A stretch of DNA of 54,950 nucleotides from Geosporobacter subterraneus DSM 17957 (GCF_900142145.1 NZ_FQZV01000030.1:1-54950); one strand, 5' to 3'; positions 25,166-34,459 are shown, numbered from the stretch's first letter. Notes: generated from the letters alone by a model not told the origin. Numbers and translations are program-made.

Positions 25166-25495
25166 ATGAATGCAGGGGAAAAGAATAATTTGGATATTAC
25201 CAAAAATATTAAAATCATTGAATGGTTAAAGAGTGAGCTATTAACTGCCATAGCTTCTCTTTTTGAGCTACTTATAAAAGGAACGAAGGCAGGTCAGGAA
25301 GCCTTAATCGATGTATTAGCCAATATTATATTGGTTACCTACATACTTGGAAAACGATTGGGAATTAACTTTTCCAGTATTGACATGAAAATAGAAGATA
25401 AAATTCGTTTGGGCATTTTGGAACAGCACAGAGTAGAAGAGTGGTATGGAGATCTATCAAACTTGAAACAATATTTCAATAGAAACAGAAACTAG
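25166..25495 (+). CDS. MazG-like family protein
   Basis: This 109-residue helical protein fits the MazG-like group found beside ribosomal and GdpP genes in clostridia. The sequence NIKIIEWLKSELLTAIASLFELLIKGTKAGQEALIDVLANIILVTYILGKRLGI has the all-alpha MazG-like pattern, but the acidic EExxE metal motif of true MazG pyrophosphatases is not clear. An NTP hydrolase role is therefore doubtful. AAAGGAGGGG lies 9 bases before this ATG; the longer ORF from 25103 lacks a ribosome site and covers a TATAAT promoter element at 25135-25140. It leads into the yybS-gdpP-rplI unit. Confidence 0.7.
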   Translation: MNAGEKNNLDITKNIKIIEWLKSELLTAIASLFELLIKGTKAGQEALIDVLANIILVTYILGKRLGINFSSIDMKIEDKIRLGILEQHRVEEWYGDLSNLKQYFNRNRN

Positions 25496-25507
25496 GAGTG
25501 ATTTGTT

Positions 25508-26467
25508 TTGGATACGCAGAAGAAGACAAGGGCCTTAATCGAAGCTTCCCTAATGGCTGCCATTGCAGCGATACTAGCAATTGTACATACTTATGTTCCC
25601 TTTTTAGGATTTATCCTATACTTTATTCCGGTTCCATTTATTATTTTGGGAAAGAGACACGGGATAGGCTTTAGTATTCTTTCCGTTATTACTGCTGCAG
25701 TGATTGTGGGGAGCTTAACTCAGCCATTGACCATGTTTGTTATACTGCTTCCGGGTATTATTGCTGTTGTAATGGGCTATATGATGAATAAACAATATTC
25801 TGCATCAATGATTTTCTTAGGCGGTTCTATTGCAGCCATTTTATCATTGATATTAAGCAACAGCTTAGCTACTGCTGTCTCCGGGATGAGCATGTATCAG
25901 ATTCTGAATGAAGTTTTTACGGAAGCTGGGAGAATGCAGATTGAACTGATGCAAAGTATAGGCATGGATGCTGCAAATGTAGAGCAGAAGCGAATAGAGA
26001 TGGAAAATATGACGAAGCTCATATTGATGATCATACCCACGTTGATTATTATGGGAGGCGTATTTTTCACCTATATCAATTATGTTTTAACCGTGTTTAT
26101 ATTAAAGCGCATTGGCTATAAAGCAGAAACAATCCCTCCAAAACTACCGCCGCTAAAGGAACTAAGACTTCCTAGAAGTTTCCTCATGGGGACACTGCTG
26201 ATTATCATACTGACAGCACTGACTCGGTATCTGAATATCGTTCACTTTGATACGCTGGTTGTAAATGTGTTTCTGATTTTCCAGTTTATTTTCTTCATTC
26301 AAGGGCTGGCGGTTATATTATTTTTTATGTCTGTCTATAAAGCGAGTAAACTGTTAAAAATAGTGATTTTTTTCTTTCTGCTGTTTAATCCAATGGGCGC
26401 CTTCATGGTAGCCATGATCGGGCTGACAGATTCGTTTTTGAATCTGAGAAAGCTGCAGTCCGAATAA
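25508..26467 (+). CDS. yybS: YybS family membrane protein (DUF2232)
   Basis: This 319-residue integral membrane protein has about eight hydrophobic segments. The N-terminus ALIEASLMAAIAAILAIVHTYVPFLGFILYFIPVPFIILGKRHG is characteristic of DUF2232/YybS. The fold is thought to resemble the substrate-binding S component of ECF vitamin transporters, but its ligand is unknown. Start is TTG after AGGAGTGAT. It is translated just before gdpP, with 18 bp between them, the conserved arrangement in Firmicutes. The role may connect to c-di-AMP or osmolyte balance; that is inferred from conserved neighbourhood. Confidence 0.87.
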   Translation: MDTQKKTRALIEASLMAAIAAILAIVHTYVPFLGFILYFIPVPFIILGKRHGIGFSILSVITAAVIVGSLTQPLTMFVILLPGIIAVVMGYMMNKQYSASMIFLGGSIAAILSLILSNSLATAVSGMSMYQILNEVFTEAGRMQIELMQSIGMDAANVEQKRIEMENMTKLILMIIPTLIIMGGVFFTYINYVLTVFILKRIGYKAETIPPKLPPLKELRLPRSFLMGTLLIIILTALTRYLNIVHFDTLVVNVFLIFQFIFFIQGLAVILFFMSVYKASKLLKIVIFFFLLFNPMGAFMVAMIGLTDSFLNLRKLQSE

Positions 26468-26485
26468 CTTTTAGGAGTGTAATAA

Positions 26486-28477
26486 ATGGGTAATAAACGA
26501 TTTTCAAAAATATTCATTCCTGATACGAGGATTCATCTATGGATCATGACACTGCTGGTGCTGGCTTTGGCCTACTATAATCCGCTGATTGGCGGGTTAG
26601 GCATTGCCGTTATGATTTATTTGCTGTACCACAATTGGAAAACCTCCCACGACCGGAAAGAGATGTGGCGCAAATATATTGAGGGTTTCTCCACCAATAT
26701 CGATGCTGCAACCAAATATGCCGTCTTGAACCTGCCTATTCCCTTGGTCATAGTAGAATTTGACGGCAGCATTATCTGGTATAATTCACGGTTTGGAGAA
26801 ATCGCTGACAGCAAGGATCTGTTGGAAAGGAATATTGAAGACTTTATACCAGGGATAGAATTGAACAATATTTTGCAGGACAAAAAAGATATGGTAACTG
26901 AGGTAACAATTAATGATAGACATTACAAAGTTTTATATAATATAGTGAAAACAGAGGACGTAGATTCGCGGCATATTGTGATGCTCTATTGGATAGATAT
27001 TACCAGCTTTCACAATCTAAAGCTGCTTTATAATGAGGAGAGAACCAATATCATTTTGGTTCAGGTAGATAATCATGACGATGTAATGCAGAGTGCAGAG
27101 GAAGCGAAACGCCCCTTGGTGGCTGCAGAAATAGACCGCAAGATGAACCTCTGGGCTGCCAGGATGAATGCGGTCATGAAGAAATTCCAAAAAGATAAAT
27201 ATATTCTAATATTTGAAAATAAATACCTTGACTTGCTAGAAAACAGGAAATTTGCCATCCTGGATGAACTGCGGGAGATCCAGATGGGCAATGAGATCCC
27301 TGTTACCCTCAGTATAGGAGTAGGAGCCAATGGCAGAACACCCCAGCAAAATGAGGAATATGCACGGGCAGCTCTAGATCTGGCCCTTGGCCGAGGTGGA
27401 GATCAAGCCATTGTGAAAAAGATCGATGCCATTAGCTTTTATGGAGGAAAAACAAAGGCTGTGGAGAAACGGAACAAGGTAAAGGCCAGAGTAATTGCCC
27501 ATGCCCTCCGTCAGCTGATCGATCAATCGGGCCGTGTGCTGATTATGGGTCATAAGATCCCTGATATGGACAGTTTTGGTGCCGCAATCGGGGTTTATCG
27601 TGCAGTAAAAAACAGGGGAAAAGAAGCCTATATTTTATTAGAAGGAGTGAATCCTTCTATTGAAAATCTCTGGAACCGTGTTAAGGATTATCCGGAATAT
27701 AAATTTATAGGCCCTGAGGACTTTCTGGCCCGTGTGGATCAGGATGCATTAATCGTAGTGGTGGACACCCACAGGCCTAATTTCACCCAGGCTCCTGAGG
27801 CTTTGGCCAAAGCTGAGCGGATAGTGCTCATTGATCATCACCGACGGGGTGCAGAGTTCATTGAAAATACAGTACTTACATATTTGGAACCCTATGCTTC
27901 TTCTACCTGTGAGCTGGTTACAGAGATCCTGCAGTATATGGAAGATAAAATGAACATTGAGAAAATAGAGGCGGAAGCCCTTTTAGCAGGGATTGCCGTA
28001 GATACGAAGAATTTTTCCTTTAAGACAGGGGTTAGAACTTTTGAAGCAGCCTCCCTCTTGCGGCGAGCCGGCGCAGATACCACCAGCGTACGGCAGCTCT
28101 TTCAGGATGATTTGGAAACTTTTGTGGCTAGGGCCGAGGTTGTTAAGAATGCCCAAGATATCGGCAGAAATATTGCCCTGTCCATATGTCCCAAGGGAAC
28201 CCATAATGCTCAGTTGGTAGCGGCCCAGGCAGCGGATGAGCTGTTGGACATCCGGGGAATTACTGCGTCCTTCGTGCTGGGATACCGGGATGATGAGGAG
28301 ATTTTCATCAGCGGACGTTCTCTGGGGGAGATCAATGTGCAGATGATTTTGGAGCGGTTAGGCGGAGGCGGTCACTTAACCGTGGCCGGAACCCAATTGA
28401 AGAATTATACTATGGATGAGACAAGAGATATGCTCATTAGAGCAATTGATGAATATTTTGAGGAAGGTGAAGAATAA
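26486..28477 (+). CDS. gdpP: Cyclic-di-AMP phosphodiesterase GdpP
   Basis: This 663-residue membrane enzyme hydrolyses the second messenger c-di-AMP. Two membrane segments (about 15-55) are followed by a PAS-like domain (about 80-160) and a degenerate GGDEF domain (about 170-310) in which the GGDEF loop is lost. The DHH/DHHA1 catalytic domain (about 335-655) follows. Its metal motifs are [15 protein letters not shown], the DTHRP pair and Asp450-His451-His452 in LIDHHRRG. The C-terminal GGGGH of DHHA1 is present. It overlaps rplI by one base, as in other Firmicutes, and controls cell-wall and potassium homeostasis there. Confidence 0.95.
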   Translation: MGNKRFSKIFIPDTRIHLWIMTLLVLALAYYNPLIGGLGIAVMIYLLYHNWKTSHDRKEMWRKYIEGFSTNIDAATKYAVLNLPIPLVIVEFDGSIIWYNSRFGEIADSKDLLERNIEDFIPGIELNNILQDKKDMVTEVTINDRHYKVLYNIVKTEDVDSRHIVMLYWIDITSFHNLKLLYNEERTNIILVQVDNHDDVMQSAEEAKRPLVAAEIDRKMNLWAARMNAVMKKFQKDKYILIFENKYLDLLENRKFAILDELREIQMGNEIPVTLSIGVGANGRTPQQNEEYARAALDLALGRGGDQAIVKKIDAISFYGGKTKAVEKRNKVKARVIAHALRQLIDQSGRVLIMGHKIPDMDSFGAAIGVYRAVKNRGKEAYILLEGVNPSIENLWNRVKDYPEYKFIGPEDFLARVDQDALIVVVDTHRPNFTQAPEALAKAERIVLIDHHRRGAEFIENTVLTYLEPYASSTCELVTEILQYMEDKMNIEKIEAEALLAGIAVDTKNFSFKTGVRTFEAASLLRRAGADTTSVRQLFQDDLETFVARAEVVKNAQDIGRNIALSICPKGTHNAQLVAAQAADELLDIRGITASFVLGYRDDEEIFISGRSLGEINVQMILERLGGGGHLTVAGTQLKNYTMDETRDMLIRAIDEYFEEGEE

Positions 28478-28923
28478 TGAAGGTGATTTTATTAAAGGAT
28501 GTAAAAGGTATCGGAAAAGCAGGTGAGATTATAAATGCCAGTGACGGCCATGCAAGAAACTACCTGATTCCAAGAGGTCTTGCCAAAGAGGCTACAGAGG
28601 GGGGCATTAAAGCGCTGGAAATGCAAAAGGCGGCAGAGGCTAGAAAGAAGCAGGAAGAGCTTCAGGCGGCCAAAGCATTGGCAGAAAAGATGTCCAGCCT
28701 GACAGTAAATCTAAAGGGAAAAGCAGGAGAGGGCGGAAGACTGTTTGGTTCCATTACCTCTAAAGATATAGCTGAAGGCTTAGAAAAGCAGCATAAAATA
28801 AAAATAGATAAGAGAAAAATTCAGCTGGATAATCCAATCCGAGAGCTTGGTGCCAGCTTTGTTGAAATCAAAGTATATCCAGAGGTAACCGCAAAAATGA
28901 AAGTAGAGATTGCAGCAGAATAG
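28477..28923 (+). CDS. rplI: 50S ribosomal protein L9
   Basis: This 148-residue protein binds 23S rRNA near the base of the L1 stalk. The N-terminal domain has the family signature [41 protein letters not shown] long central helix (about 45-80) leads to the C-terminal domain with [16 protein letters not shown]. The start ATG overlaps the gdpP stop by one base, giving translational coupling. The lonC gene follows 13 bp downstream. Confidence 0.97.
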   Translation: MKVILLKDVKGIGKAGEIINASDGHARNYLIPRGLAKEATEGGIKALEMQKAAEARKKQEELQAAKALAEKMSSLTVNLKGKAGEGGRLFGSITSKDIAEGLEKQHKIKIDKRKIQLDNPIRELGASFVEIKVYPEVTAKMKVEIAAE

Positions 28924-28936
28924 AAGGGAGATTTCG

Positions 28937-30856
28937 ATGAAATCTTTAACAGAGCAACAAATAGCAGCTGTGGATGCAGAAGCGTCATATGGACAAATAG
29001 GTGAGAGGGGAGAAATAAACCGTCAAGTATCCGCTCTTTTTGATATTGTCAATCACTTAATTGGTAAAGACAGGATTTCCGAAAGATTAATGAAGCTGGA
29101 GGCCCAGGATTTTGTTCAGTCGGAAAAGGTTGAAGACAGGATTGTAGCCCTACACCGAATTGTTTTTAATTCCAAGGAGCAAACGCCGGTGCTGCAGCCC
29201 CATGATGTCAGCCCAACCCTAAAAGCCATTGAGAGTCAGGTAGCGGATCTGTTAGCCAGAAGAGCGGTGGAGAGCCGGCTAGAGAAAGAGATGGCAGAAA
29301 AGATTGAAGAAAAACAGCTGCAATACATGGAAGAAATGAAGCTGCAGCTTCTGAAGAAAAATGCCGGCCCTGAAAATGCCTATACCTTAAAGAAATATGC
29401 ATATCTGGAGAAGCTGGAGACAAAGAAGCTTTCAAAATCAGCCATGGAGCTCTTCCGGCCTCGAAAACTGGAGGATATCGTAGGACAGGAAGAAGCGATC
29501 CAATCTCTTGTATCTAAGATTGCATCTCCTTTTCCCCAACACATACTGATCTACGGACCTCCCGGTGTGGGAAAAACCACCGCAGCCCGTTTGGCTTTGG
29601 AGTTTGCTAAAAAGATGAAGTATTCTCCTTTTGAGCAAGATGCCCGTTTCGTGGAAGTAGATGGGACAACCCTTCGCTGGGATCCCAGAGAGATCACCAA
29701 TCCTCTGTTAGGCTCTGTCCATGATCCCATTTATCAGGGAAGTAAGCGAGATCTTGCTGAGACCGGGATACCAGAACCGAAGCTGGGCCTAGTAACAGAA
29801 GCCCATGGAGGAATTCTATTTATAGATGAAATCGGAGAATTGGACGATTTCCTGCAAAATAAGCTGTTAAAGGTGCTGGAGGATAAGCGGGTAGAATTTG
29901 ATTCTGCTTACTATGATCCTGATAATCCCGCCGTACCCCTATACGTTAAAAAGCTTTTCGATGAGGGTGCTCCGGCAGATTTTATTTTGATTGGTGCAAC
30001 CACAAGACAGCCTCAAGAGATCAATCCTGCTTTACGTTCCCGGTGTGCAGAGGTATTTTTTGAGCCTTTGTCCAATGAAGATATTCAAAATATCGTGGAG
30101 CAGGCAGCTAGTCGGTTGTCGGTGGAGCTGGAGGAAGGGGTATCGGAGAAGATTAGCCAATACACCATTGAAGGAAGAAAGGCAGTGAATATATTATCCG
30201 ATGCTTATAGCATGGCCCTTTACGAGCAATCCGGGGAAGGCAAGATTTATATTACTCAGAAACACATGGACAGTGTGGTGAGAATGAGCCGGTTGGTTTC
30301 CTACTCGCAAAAGAAAGCCAGTGAAAAGCCAGAGATTGGAAAGGTTTTTGGGCTGGGAGTCAATGGATTCTTAGGTTCGGTCATTGAATTGGAATGCATT
30401 GCTTTTAAGGCACTGGAAAAGGGAAAGGGAAGTCTGCGGTTTAATGATACAGCAGGCTCCATGACCAAGGACTCTCTTTTCAATGCCGCTTCTCTCATTC
30501 GTAAAACCACCGGGGAAATTCTCCAGGACTATGATGTCCATGTAAATGTTATCGGCGGGGGAAAGATTGACGGGCCTTCCGCAGGGGCTGCCATTGTCAT
30601 GACCATGATCAGTGCCATCCGACAGAAAAAGCTTCGTCAGGATGCAGCCATAACGGGGGAAATTTCTATTCAAGGAAGAATAAAGCCTATTGGAGGCGTC
30701 AATGAGAAAATATTTGGAGCTAAGCAGTCGGGTATGAAGACGGTAGTGATTCCAAAGGATAACTTAAAGGACCTAAAGGCTGGCTTTGCAGGCATTGAAA
30801 TCATCCCTGTAGAGACCATCGAAGAGGTAATGGAGATTTTTTTTGCTGCTAATTAA
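28937..30856 (+). CDS. lonC: Lon-family ATP-dependent protease LonC
   Basis: This 639-residue protease combines an AAA+ ATPase and a C-terminal Lon Ser-Lys protease domain. It lacks the N-terminal substrate domain of LonA; residues 1-150 are helical and coiled-coil-like. Walker A is GPPGVGKTTAARLA near 205-215 and Walker B is GGILFIDEIGELDD. The catalytic Ser lies near 547 in GGGKIDGPSAGAAIVMTM, and the Lys in GGVNEKIFGAKQSG. Spore-forming clostridia carry this LonC type between rplI and dnaB, as here. The ORF starts at 28910 inside rplI, but AAGGGAG places the ATG at 28937. Confidence 0.92.
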   Translation: MKSLTEQQIAAVDAEASYGQIGERGEINRQVSALFDIVNHLIGKDRISERLMKLEAQDFVQSEKVEDRIVALHRIVFNSKEQTPVLQPHDVSPTLKAIESQVADLLARRAVESRLEKEMAEKIEEKQLQYMEEMKLQLLKKNAGPENAYTLKKYAYLEKLETKKLSKSAMELFRPRKLEDIVGQEEAIQSLVSKIASPFPQHILIYGPPGVGKTTAARLALEFAKKMKYSPFEQDARFVEVDGTTLRWDPREITNPLLGSVHDPIYQGSKRDLAETGIPEPKLGLVTEAHGGILFIDEIGELDDFLQNKLLKVLEDKRVEFDSAYYDPDNPAVPLYVKKLFDEGAPADFILIGATTRQPQEINPALRSRCAEVFFEPLSNEDIQNIVEQAASRLSVELEEGVSEKISQYTIEGRKAVNILSDAYSMALYEQSGEGKIYITQKHMDSVVRMSRLVSYSQKKASEKPEIGKVFGLGVNGFLGSVIELECIAFKALEKGKGSLRFNDTAGSMTKDSLFNAASLIRKTTGEILQDYDVHVNVIGGGKIDGPSAGAAIVMTMISAIRQKKLRQDAAITGEISIQGRIKPIGGVNEKIFGAKQSGMKTVVIPKDNLKDLKAGFAGIEIIPVETIEEVMEIFFAAN

Positions 30857-30898
30857 AGGACCAGCACAGGGCACTCAAAGGCTTTTGCTGGTCTTTGT
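30854..30898 (+). terminator. Terminator after lonC
   Basis: AAAGGACCAGC pairs with GCTGGTCTTT (one bulged base) around a long loop, followed by a short T-rich tail. It separates the gdpP-rplI-lonC unit from dnaB. Confidence 0.6.
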
Positions 30899-30965
30899 TG
30901 AATGTAGGGATTCGAAGGACGGTTAAGGGCATTATTGTGGGAAAGAATAAGGAGGAAGGCAAGAC

Positions 30966-32297
30966 ATGGAATACTTAGGAAGAATTCCGCCCCATAATAT
31001 GGATGCAGAACAGTCCGTATTGGGGGCGATGATCTTAGACAAGGAGGCTGTGATAACAGCTTCGGAAATGATCCGAGGAGAAGACTTCTATAAAGAGGCC
31101 CATCGGGAGGTTTTTGAGGCGATCATGGAGATCTACAACCGGGATGAACCGGTAGATCTGGTAACCCTATCGGAGGAGCTGACACAACGGCAAACACTAG
31201 AGGCCATAGGAGGGATTACATACCTTGCCAGCCTTTCAGCAGCGGTACCAACCACCTCCAATGTAAAGTATTATGCAAAAATTGTTGAGGAAAAATCAAT
31301 CCTAAGAAGGCTGATTAAGGCCTCTTCAGAAATATTGGAGAAAGGGTATCAGGCAGAGGAAGAAGTAACACAGATATTGGATTTGGCAGAGAAAAATATT
31401 TTTGATATCTCTCAAAAGCAGTCTCAGGAAGGTTTTGCTCATATAAAGCAGGTTTTGCTGGAAAGCTTTAATAAAATCGAAGAGCTGTATCAGAGCAAAG
31501 GCGGTATCACGGGAATCACCACAGGATTTAGTGATATTGACCGAAAAACTTCCGGACTTCAGCGGTCGGACCTGATTCTGGTGGCAGCCCGTCCCAGTAT
31601 GGGAAAAACCGCCTTTTCCTTGAACCTTTGCCAAAATGCAGCCCTAAAGGGAAATGCATCGGTAGCGATTTTCAGTCTGGAGATGTCTAAGGATCAGCTG
31701 GTACAGCGTATGCTCAGTGCCGAATCCCATATTGAAATACAAAAGATCCGTACAGGAACCCTTAGTGAGGATGAGTGGCCGAGACTGGCCAAGGCTATGG
31801 GCCCTTTAGCCCAGGCGAAGATATTTATAGATGATACCCCAAGTATCTCCGTAATGGAAATGAAGGCCAAGTGCCGGCGTTTGAAGATGGAGCAAGGATT
31901 AGATATGATTATGATTGACTACCTGCAGTTGATGTCCGGTGACGGGCGGGCAGAAAGCCGCCAGCAGGAAATCTCCGGCATCTCCAGAGCATTAAAGGGG
32001 TTAGCAAGGGAGATGAATTGCCCTGTTGTAGCTCTTTCACAGCTGTCCCGTGCTCCAGAGCTGAGAGCAGATCACCGTCCGATTCTATCAGATTTGAGAG
32101 AATCCGGTGCCATTGAGCAGGATGCCGATATCGTTATGTTCCTCTATCGTGATGAGTACTATCATCCTGATAGCGAGAAAAAGAATATAGGAGAAGTGAT
32201 CATTGCCAAACAGCGAAACGGTGCTACTGGTGCAGTGGAATTGGCATGGCTGGGTCAGTTCACCAAGTTTGCCAATCTTGAAAAGTTCAGAGAATAA
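30966..32297 (+). CDS. dnaB: Replicative DNA helicase DnaB
   Basis: This 443-residue hexameric helicase unwinds DNA at the replication fork (called DnaC in Bacillus subtilis). The N-terminal domain (about 8-105; PPHNMDAEQSVLGAMILDKEA) mediates primase contact. The RecA-like motor (about 180-440) has Walker A in AARPSMGKTAFSLNLCQNAA and Walker B MIMIDYLQLM. DADIVMFLYRDEYY and the C-terminal IAKQRNGATGAVELAWL are also present. No intein is inserted. GGAGG precedes the ATG. The loader genes dnaD and dnaI lie 5 kb downstream on the opposite strand. Confidence 0.97.
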   Translation: MEYLGRIPPHNMDAEQSVLGAMILDKEAVITASEMIRGEDFYKEAHREVFEAIMEIYNRDEPVDLVTLSEELTQRQTLEAIGGITYLASLSAAVPTTSNVKYYAKIVEEKSILRRLIKASSEILEKGYQAEEEVTQILDLAEKNIFDISQKQSQEGFAHIKQVLLESFNKIEELYQSKGGITGITTGFSDIDRKTSGLQRSDLILVAARPSMGKTAFSLNLCQNAALKGNASVAIFSLEMSKDQLVQRMLSAESHIEIQKIRTGTLSEDEWPRLAKAMGPLAQAKIFIDDTPSISVMEMKAKCRRLKMEQGLDMIMIDYLQLMSGDGRAESRQQEISGISRALKGLAREMNCPVVALSQLSRAPELRADHRPILSDLRESGAIEQDADIVMFLYRDEYYHPDSEKKNIGEVIIAKQRNGATGAVELAWLGQFTKFANLEKFRE

Positions 32298-32337
32298 TAA
32301 CCTGTTTAGAAAAGAAAGGCTAGGGTAATATACTTTA

Positions 32338-32466
32338 TAGATTTACGCCAGTAAAATGAAAGATAAATGTAGGGGACGACCTATGTGTCGTCCTGAAAAA
32401 GCGGGCAGACACGCAGGTCTGCCCCTACAAGAGTACATTTATTTTTAATGGCGTTTATCCATATAG
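32338..32466. repeat. MITE-like palindromic repeat between dnaB and the ferritin-like gene
   Basis: The centre is two hairpins flanked by GTAGGGG (32369-32375) and CCCCTAC (about 32422-32428): GGACGAC...GTCGTCC and GGGCAGAC...GTCTGCCC. Beyond these the outer arms are imperfect inverted copies of each other, TTTACGCCA-N-TAAAA on the left and TTTTAA-N-GGCGTTTA on the right. TATAG occurs on both sides (32336-32340 and 32462-32466), a possible target-site duplication. No ORF is inside, as expected for a non-autonomous element. Confidence 0.6.
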
Positions 32467-32563
32467 TTCAGGCAGTTGAGGTTTGATTTTATAAAGAAAG
32501 GATTCCGTAAGAGTCCTAAAAAAGTCCAATGTATCGCAAACATAAACAAAAGGAGGAAATGAA

Positions 32564-33049
32564 ATGGAAGGGTTTAATGAGCTGGAACTTCTAAGGATGG
32601 CCAAGGGTGTGGAAGAAGAAGGATATCGCTTCTATATGAAAGCTGCAGAAAGATTTCAGGAGGAGAATATTAAGCAAATGTTTCAATATCTGGCCCTGGA
32701 AGAGGCTGAGCATATCCGGGTCTTTGAGCAGCTCCATGACCGTGTGGCGGAACGCCTGGGAAATAGTGAGAAATATGTAATGGAAGAAGAGGTCATGCAA
32801 TACCTTAAGGCCATCAGTGATACGGCTGTTTTTAATACCAAGAGTATTACATATTATAAAGTGGAGCAGGTAAATACTGTAAAGGATGCTTTGATGATTG
32901 GTATACAGGCAGAAAAGGATTCTATTTTATTCTACGAAACCTTTTTAGCCAATACAAAAACTGACATGACCCGAAAGGTTCTAGAGCGTTTGATTAAAGA
33001 GGAGATTAAGCATCTACATCACTTTAGGGTATTGGTGCAAACGATATAA
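32564..33049 (+). CDS. Ferritin-like / rubrerythrin-type diiron protein
   Basis: This 161-residue four-helix protein has two ExxH-type iron motifs: EEGYRFYMKAAERF and LEEAEHIRVFEQLHDRV in the first half, and EKDSILFYETFL and EEIKHLHHFRVL in the second. It lacks the C-terminal rubredoxin domain of full rubrerythrin, so electrons must come from a separate carrier. Such proteins reduce peroxide or store iron in anaerobes. AGGAGGAAATG precedes the ATG. Immediately downstream lies the decayed end of an oxidoreductase gene that may once have been its electron donor. Confidence 0.9.
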   Translation: MEGFNELELLRMAKGVEEEGYRFYMKAAERFQEENIKQMFQYLALEEAEHIRVFEQLHDRVAERLGNSEKYVMEEEVMQYLKAISDTAVFNTKSITYYKVEQVNTVKDALMIGIQAEKDSILFYETFLANTKTDMTRKVLERLIKEEIKHLHHFRVLVQTI

Positions 33050-33083
33050 TAAAGGAGTGGCATTTATAAAAGGGGAAACCTAG

Positions 33084-33256
33084 GAAGGTACTGTGTTCCA
33101 TAAGCTCTTTGTGGAGGAAGGCAAGCTGATTGGCGGAGTATTAACGGGAGATATCAAAAAAATGGTTGCTTAAAAATGGCAGTGAATCAAAAAGCAGCTA
33201 TAAAGGGATATCTGGAAGCCAATTTAGGGGTTCCGGAAATATTGGAAAGGCTATAA
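33084..33256 (+). pseudogene. Remnant of an FAD/NAD(P)-dependent oxidoreductase gene (C-terminal end)
   Basis: One frame reads TVFHKLFVEEGKLIGGVLTGDIKKMVA up to a stop at 33171-33173. Shifted by one base, the frame continues KMAVNQKAAIKGYLEAN and ends in LGVPEILERL with a stop at 33254-33256. The first part is the KLxxxxGxLxGxxLxGDI end of NADH:rubredoxin oxidoreductase-like flavoproteins. A TAG lies just upstream at 33081-33083 and no start or FAD/NAD motifs precede it. This is a frameshifted tail of a lost gene. The bases from 33257 to 33414 hold no gene I can support. Confidence 0.65.
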
Positions 33257-33414
33257 GGTAGAATAAAGAAGGGTATCCTTTGGATGCTCTTTTTTGTTCA
33301 AAATTTTAAATTTCATGTTAAAATAAAGAGGATAAAAAGAAACATTTTTTTAGTATCTTCAAATATAGATTCAATAAAAGCAGCTATGGAAAAATGTTTT
33401 GAAAGGGTGATGGA

Positions 33415-34047
33415 ATGTATATTGCAATGGGACAGAAAACGAAAATCAGAGGGCTGCTGCGGGAAGATGTAGATAAAATGCAGCTTTGGTCAAAGCATAC
33501 AGAACCATTATTTTTTCATTATAACTTTCCAAGAATGAACAAGGCAGAGAGAGATAATTGGTATAAAATTAAAACCGTAAAATGGAAAAAGAAAAGCTAT
33601 GCCATTGAAAACATAGAGGGACAGGTAATTGGATATCTTCTTATCCGAGATATTCAGTGGTTTCGAAGAGAAAGTGAGCTGGGTATTGTATTAAATCCCC
33701 AGTATATGAATCAAGGCTATGGCACTGATGCCATACAGGCTTTTTTGCATTTCTACTTCACAGAAATGAAAATGCAGGCCATTTACCTTAGAACAGCTAA
33801 GTATAATATCCGTGCCCAGCGTTGTTACGAGAAATGTGGGTTTAAAACTGTAGAGGAAAAAGATTTTGCTTTTGAAGATCAGTACGCAGAAATTTTCTAC
33901 AAAGAAACTGCACCAGAGATCAGAAAGCAATTTGCCTTCGTGGATGGTGTAGCAATGACCCGATATGCTGTAATGCGGATGACAAAAAAGGATTATTCTC
34001 ATGCCGTCAACAGCTTATCCACAAAAATAATGTTAGAATGTGAATAA
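33415..34047 (+). CDS. GNAT family N-acetyltransferase
   Basis: This 210-residue protein contains a GNAT acetyltransferase domain in the RimJ/RimL style (about 10-160). The acetyl-CoA loop region reads LGIVLNPQYMNQGYGTDAIQAFLHFYF, and AEYNIRAQRC-like AKYNIRAQRCYEKCGFKTVEEKDF follows. It would transfer acetyl from acetyl-CoA to an amine; the substrate is unknown. The C-terminal 45 residues extend beyond the domain. GAAAGGGTGA precedes the ATG. Its 3' end overlaps the first box of a DnaA-box-like cluster, with the stop at 34045-34047. Confidence 0.85.
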   Translation: MYIAMGQKTKIRGLLREDVDKMQLWSKHTEPLFFHYNFPRMNKAERDNWYKIKTVKWKKKSYAIENIEGQVIGYLLIRDIQWFRRESELGIVLNPQYMNQGYGTDAIQAFLHFYFTEMKMQAIYLRTAKYNIRAQRCYEKCGFKTVEEKDFAFEDQYAEIFYKETAPEIRKQFAFVDGVAMTRYAVMRMTKKDYSHAVNSLSTKIMLECE

Positions 34048-34096
34048 TTATGTGGATATGTGGACAGATTTTGTTCATATCTTTGGTTTTCCCACA
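34015..34096. promoter_or_regulatory. Cluster of DnaA-box-like 9-mers
   Basis: Five sites occur in 82 bp: TTATCCACA at 34015 (+, exact consensus), TTATTCACA at 34039 (-, 8/9), ATATCCACA at 34051 (-, 8/9), CTGTCCACA at 34059 (-, 7/9) and TTTCCCACA at 34088 (+, 7/9). About 150 bp of very AT-rich DNA follows on the right. The first site lies within the end of the GNAT gene. This fits a DnaA-binding cluster with a possible unwinding region. No dnaA gene is in the window. Confidence 0.6.
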
Positions 34097-34200
34097 AAGG
34101 AATATTTCAAAACTTTAAGAGAGATATTAAAAGATAGGGAGAATATATCCTTAAAGATTATAGAAATATGATAAATTGTAGTTTGATTTTATCTAAAAGA

Positions 34201-34209
34201 TGGTATAAT
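34201..34209 (+). promoter_or_regulatory. Extended -10 promoter of the DUF1858 gene
   Basis: TGGTATAAT is an extended -10 element 41 bp before the DUF1858 start. A TTGATT at 34183-34188 is only 15 bp upstream, so the extended TG motif probably carries recognition. Confidence 0.5.
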
Positions 34210-34249
34210 GTTAATGTATCTTTGAATACCAAAGAAGGAGGTATGACAT

Positions 34250-34459
34250 ATGGCAAAAATAACAAAGGATATGATTATTGCAGATGTTCTGCGAATGGAT
34301 AGAGAAACTGCACCTATTTTCATGAGACATGGTTTACATTGTTTAGGCTGCCCTGCATCTTCCATGGAAAGCATCGCTGATGCTGCAATGGTTCATGGGT
34401 TAAGCGTAGATGCTTTAATAGATGATTTAAATGAATTCTTCGCGAAAAAAGGTGAATAG
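34250..34459 (+). CDS. DUF1858 domain-containing protein
   Basis: This 69-residue protein consists of one DUF1858 domain: KITKDMIIADVLRMDRETAPIFMRHGLHCLGCPASSMESIADAAMVHG. The Cys-x2-Cys pair in CLGCPAS is the family hallmark and resembles the N-terminal domain of ScdA/RIC iron-sulfur repair proteins and hybrid-cluster-linked proteins. It may bind a metal or nitric oxide, but the function is unproven. AAGGAGG precedes the ATG. It is monocistronic with a strong terminator. Its promoter lies at the AT-rich end of the DnaA-box cluster. Confidence 0.9.
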   Translation: MAKITKDMIIADVLRMDRETAPIFMRHGLHCLGCPASSMESIADAAMVHGLSVDALIDDLNEFFAKKGE

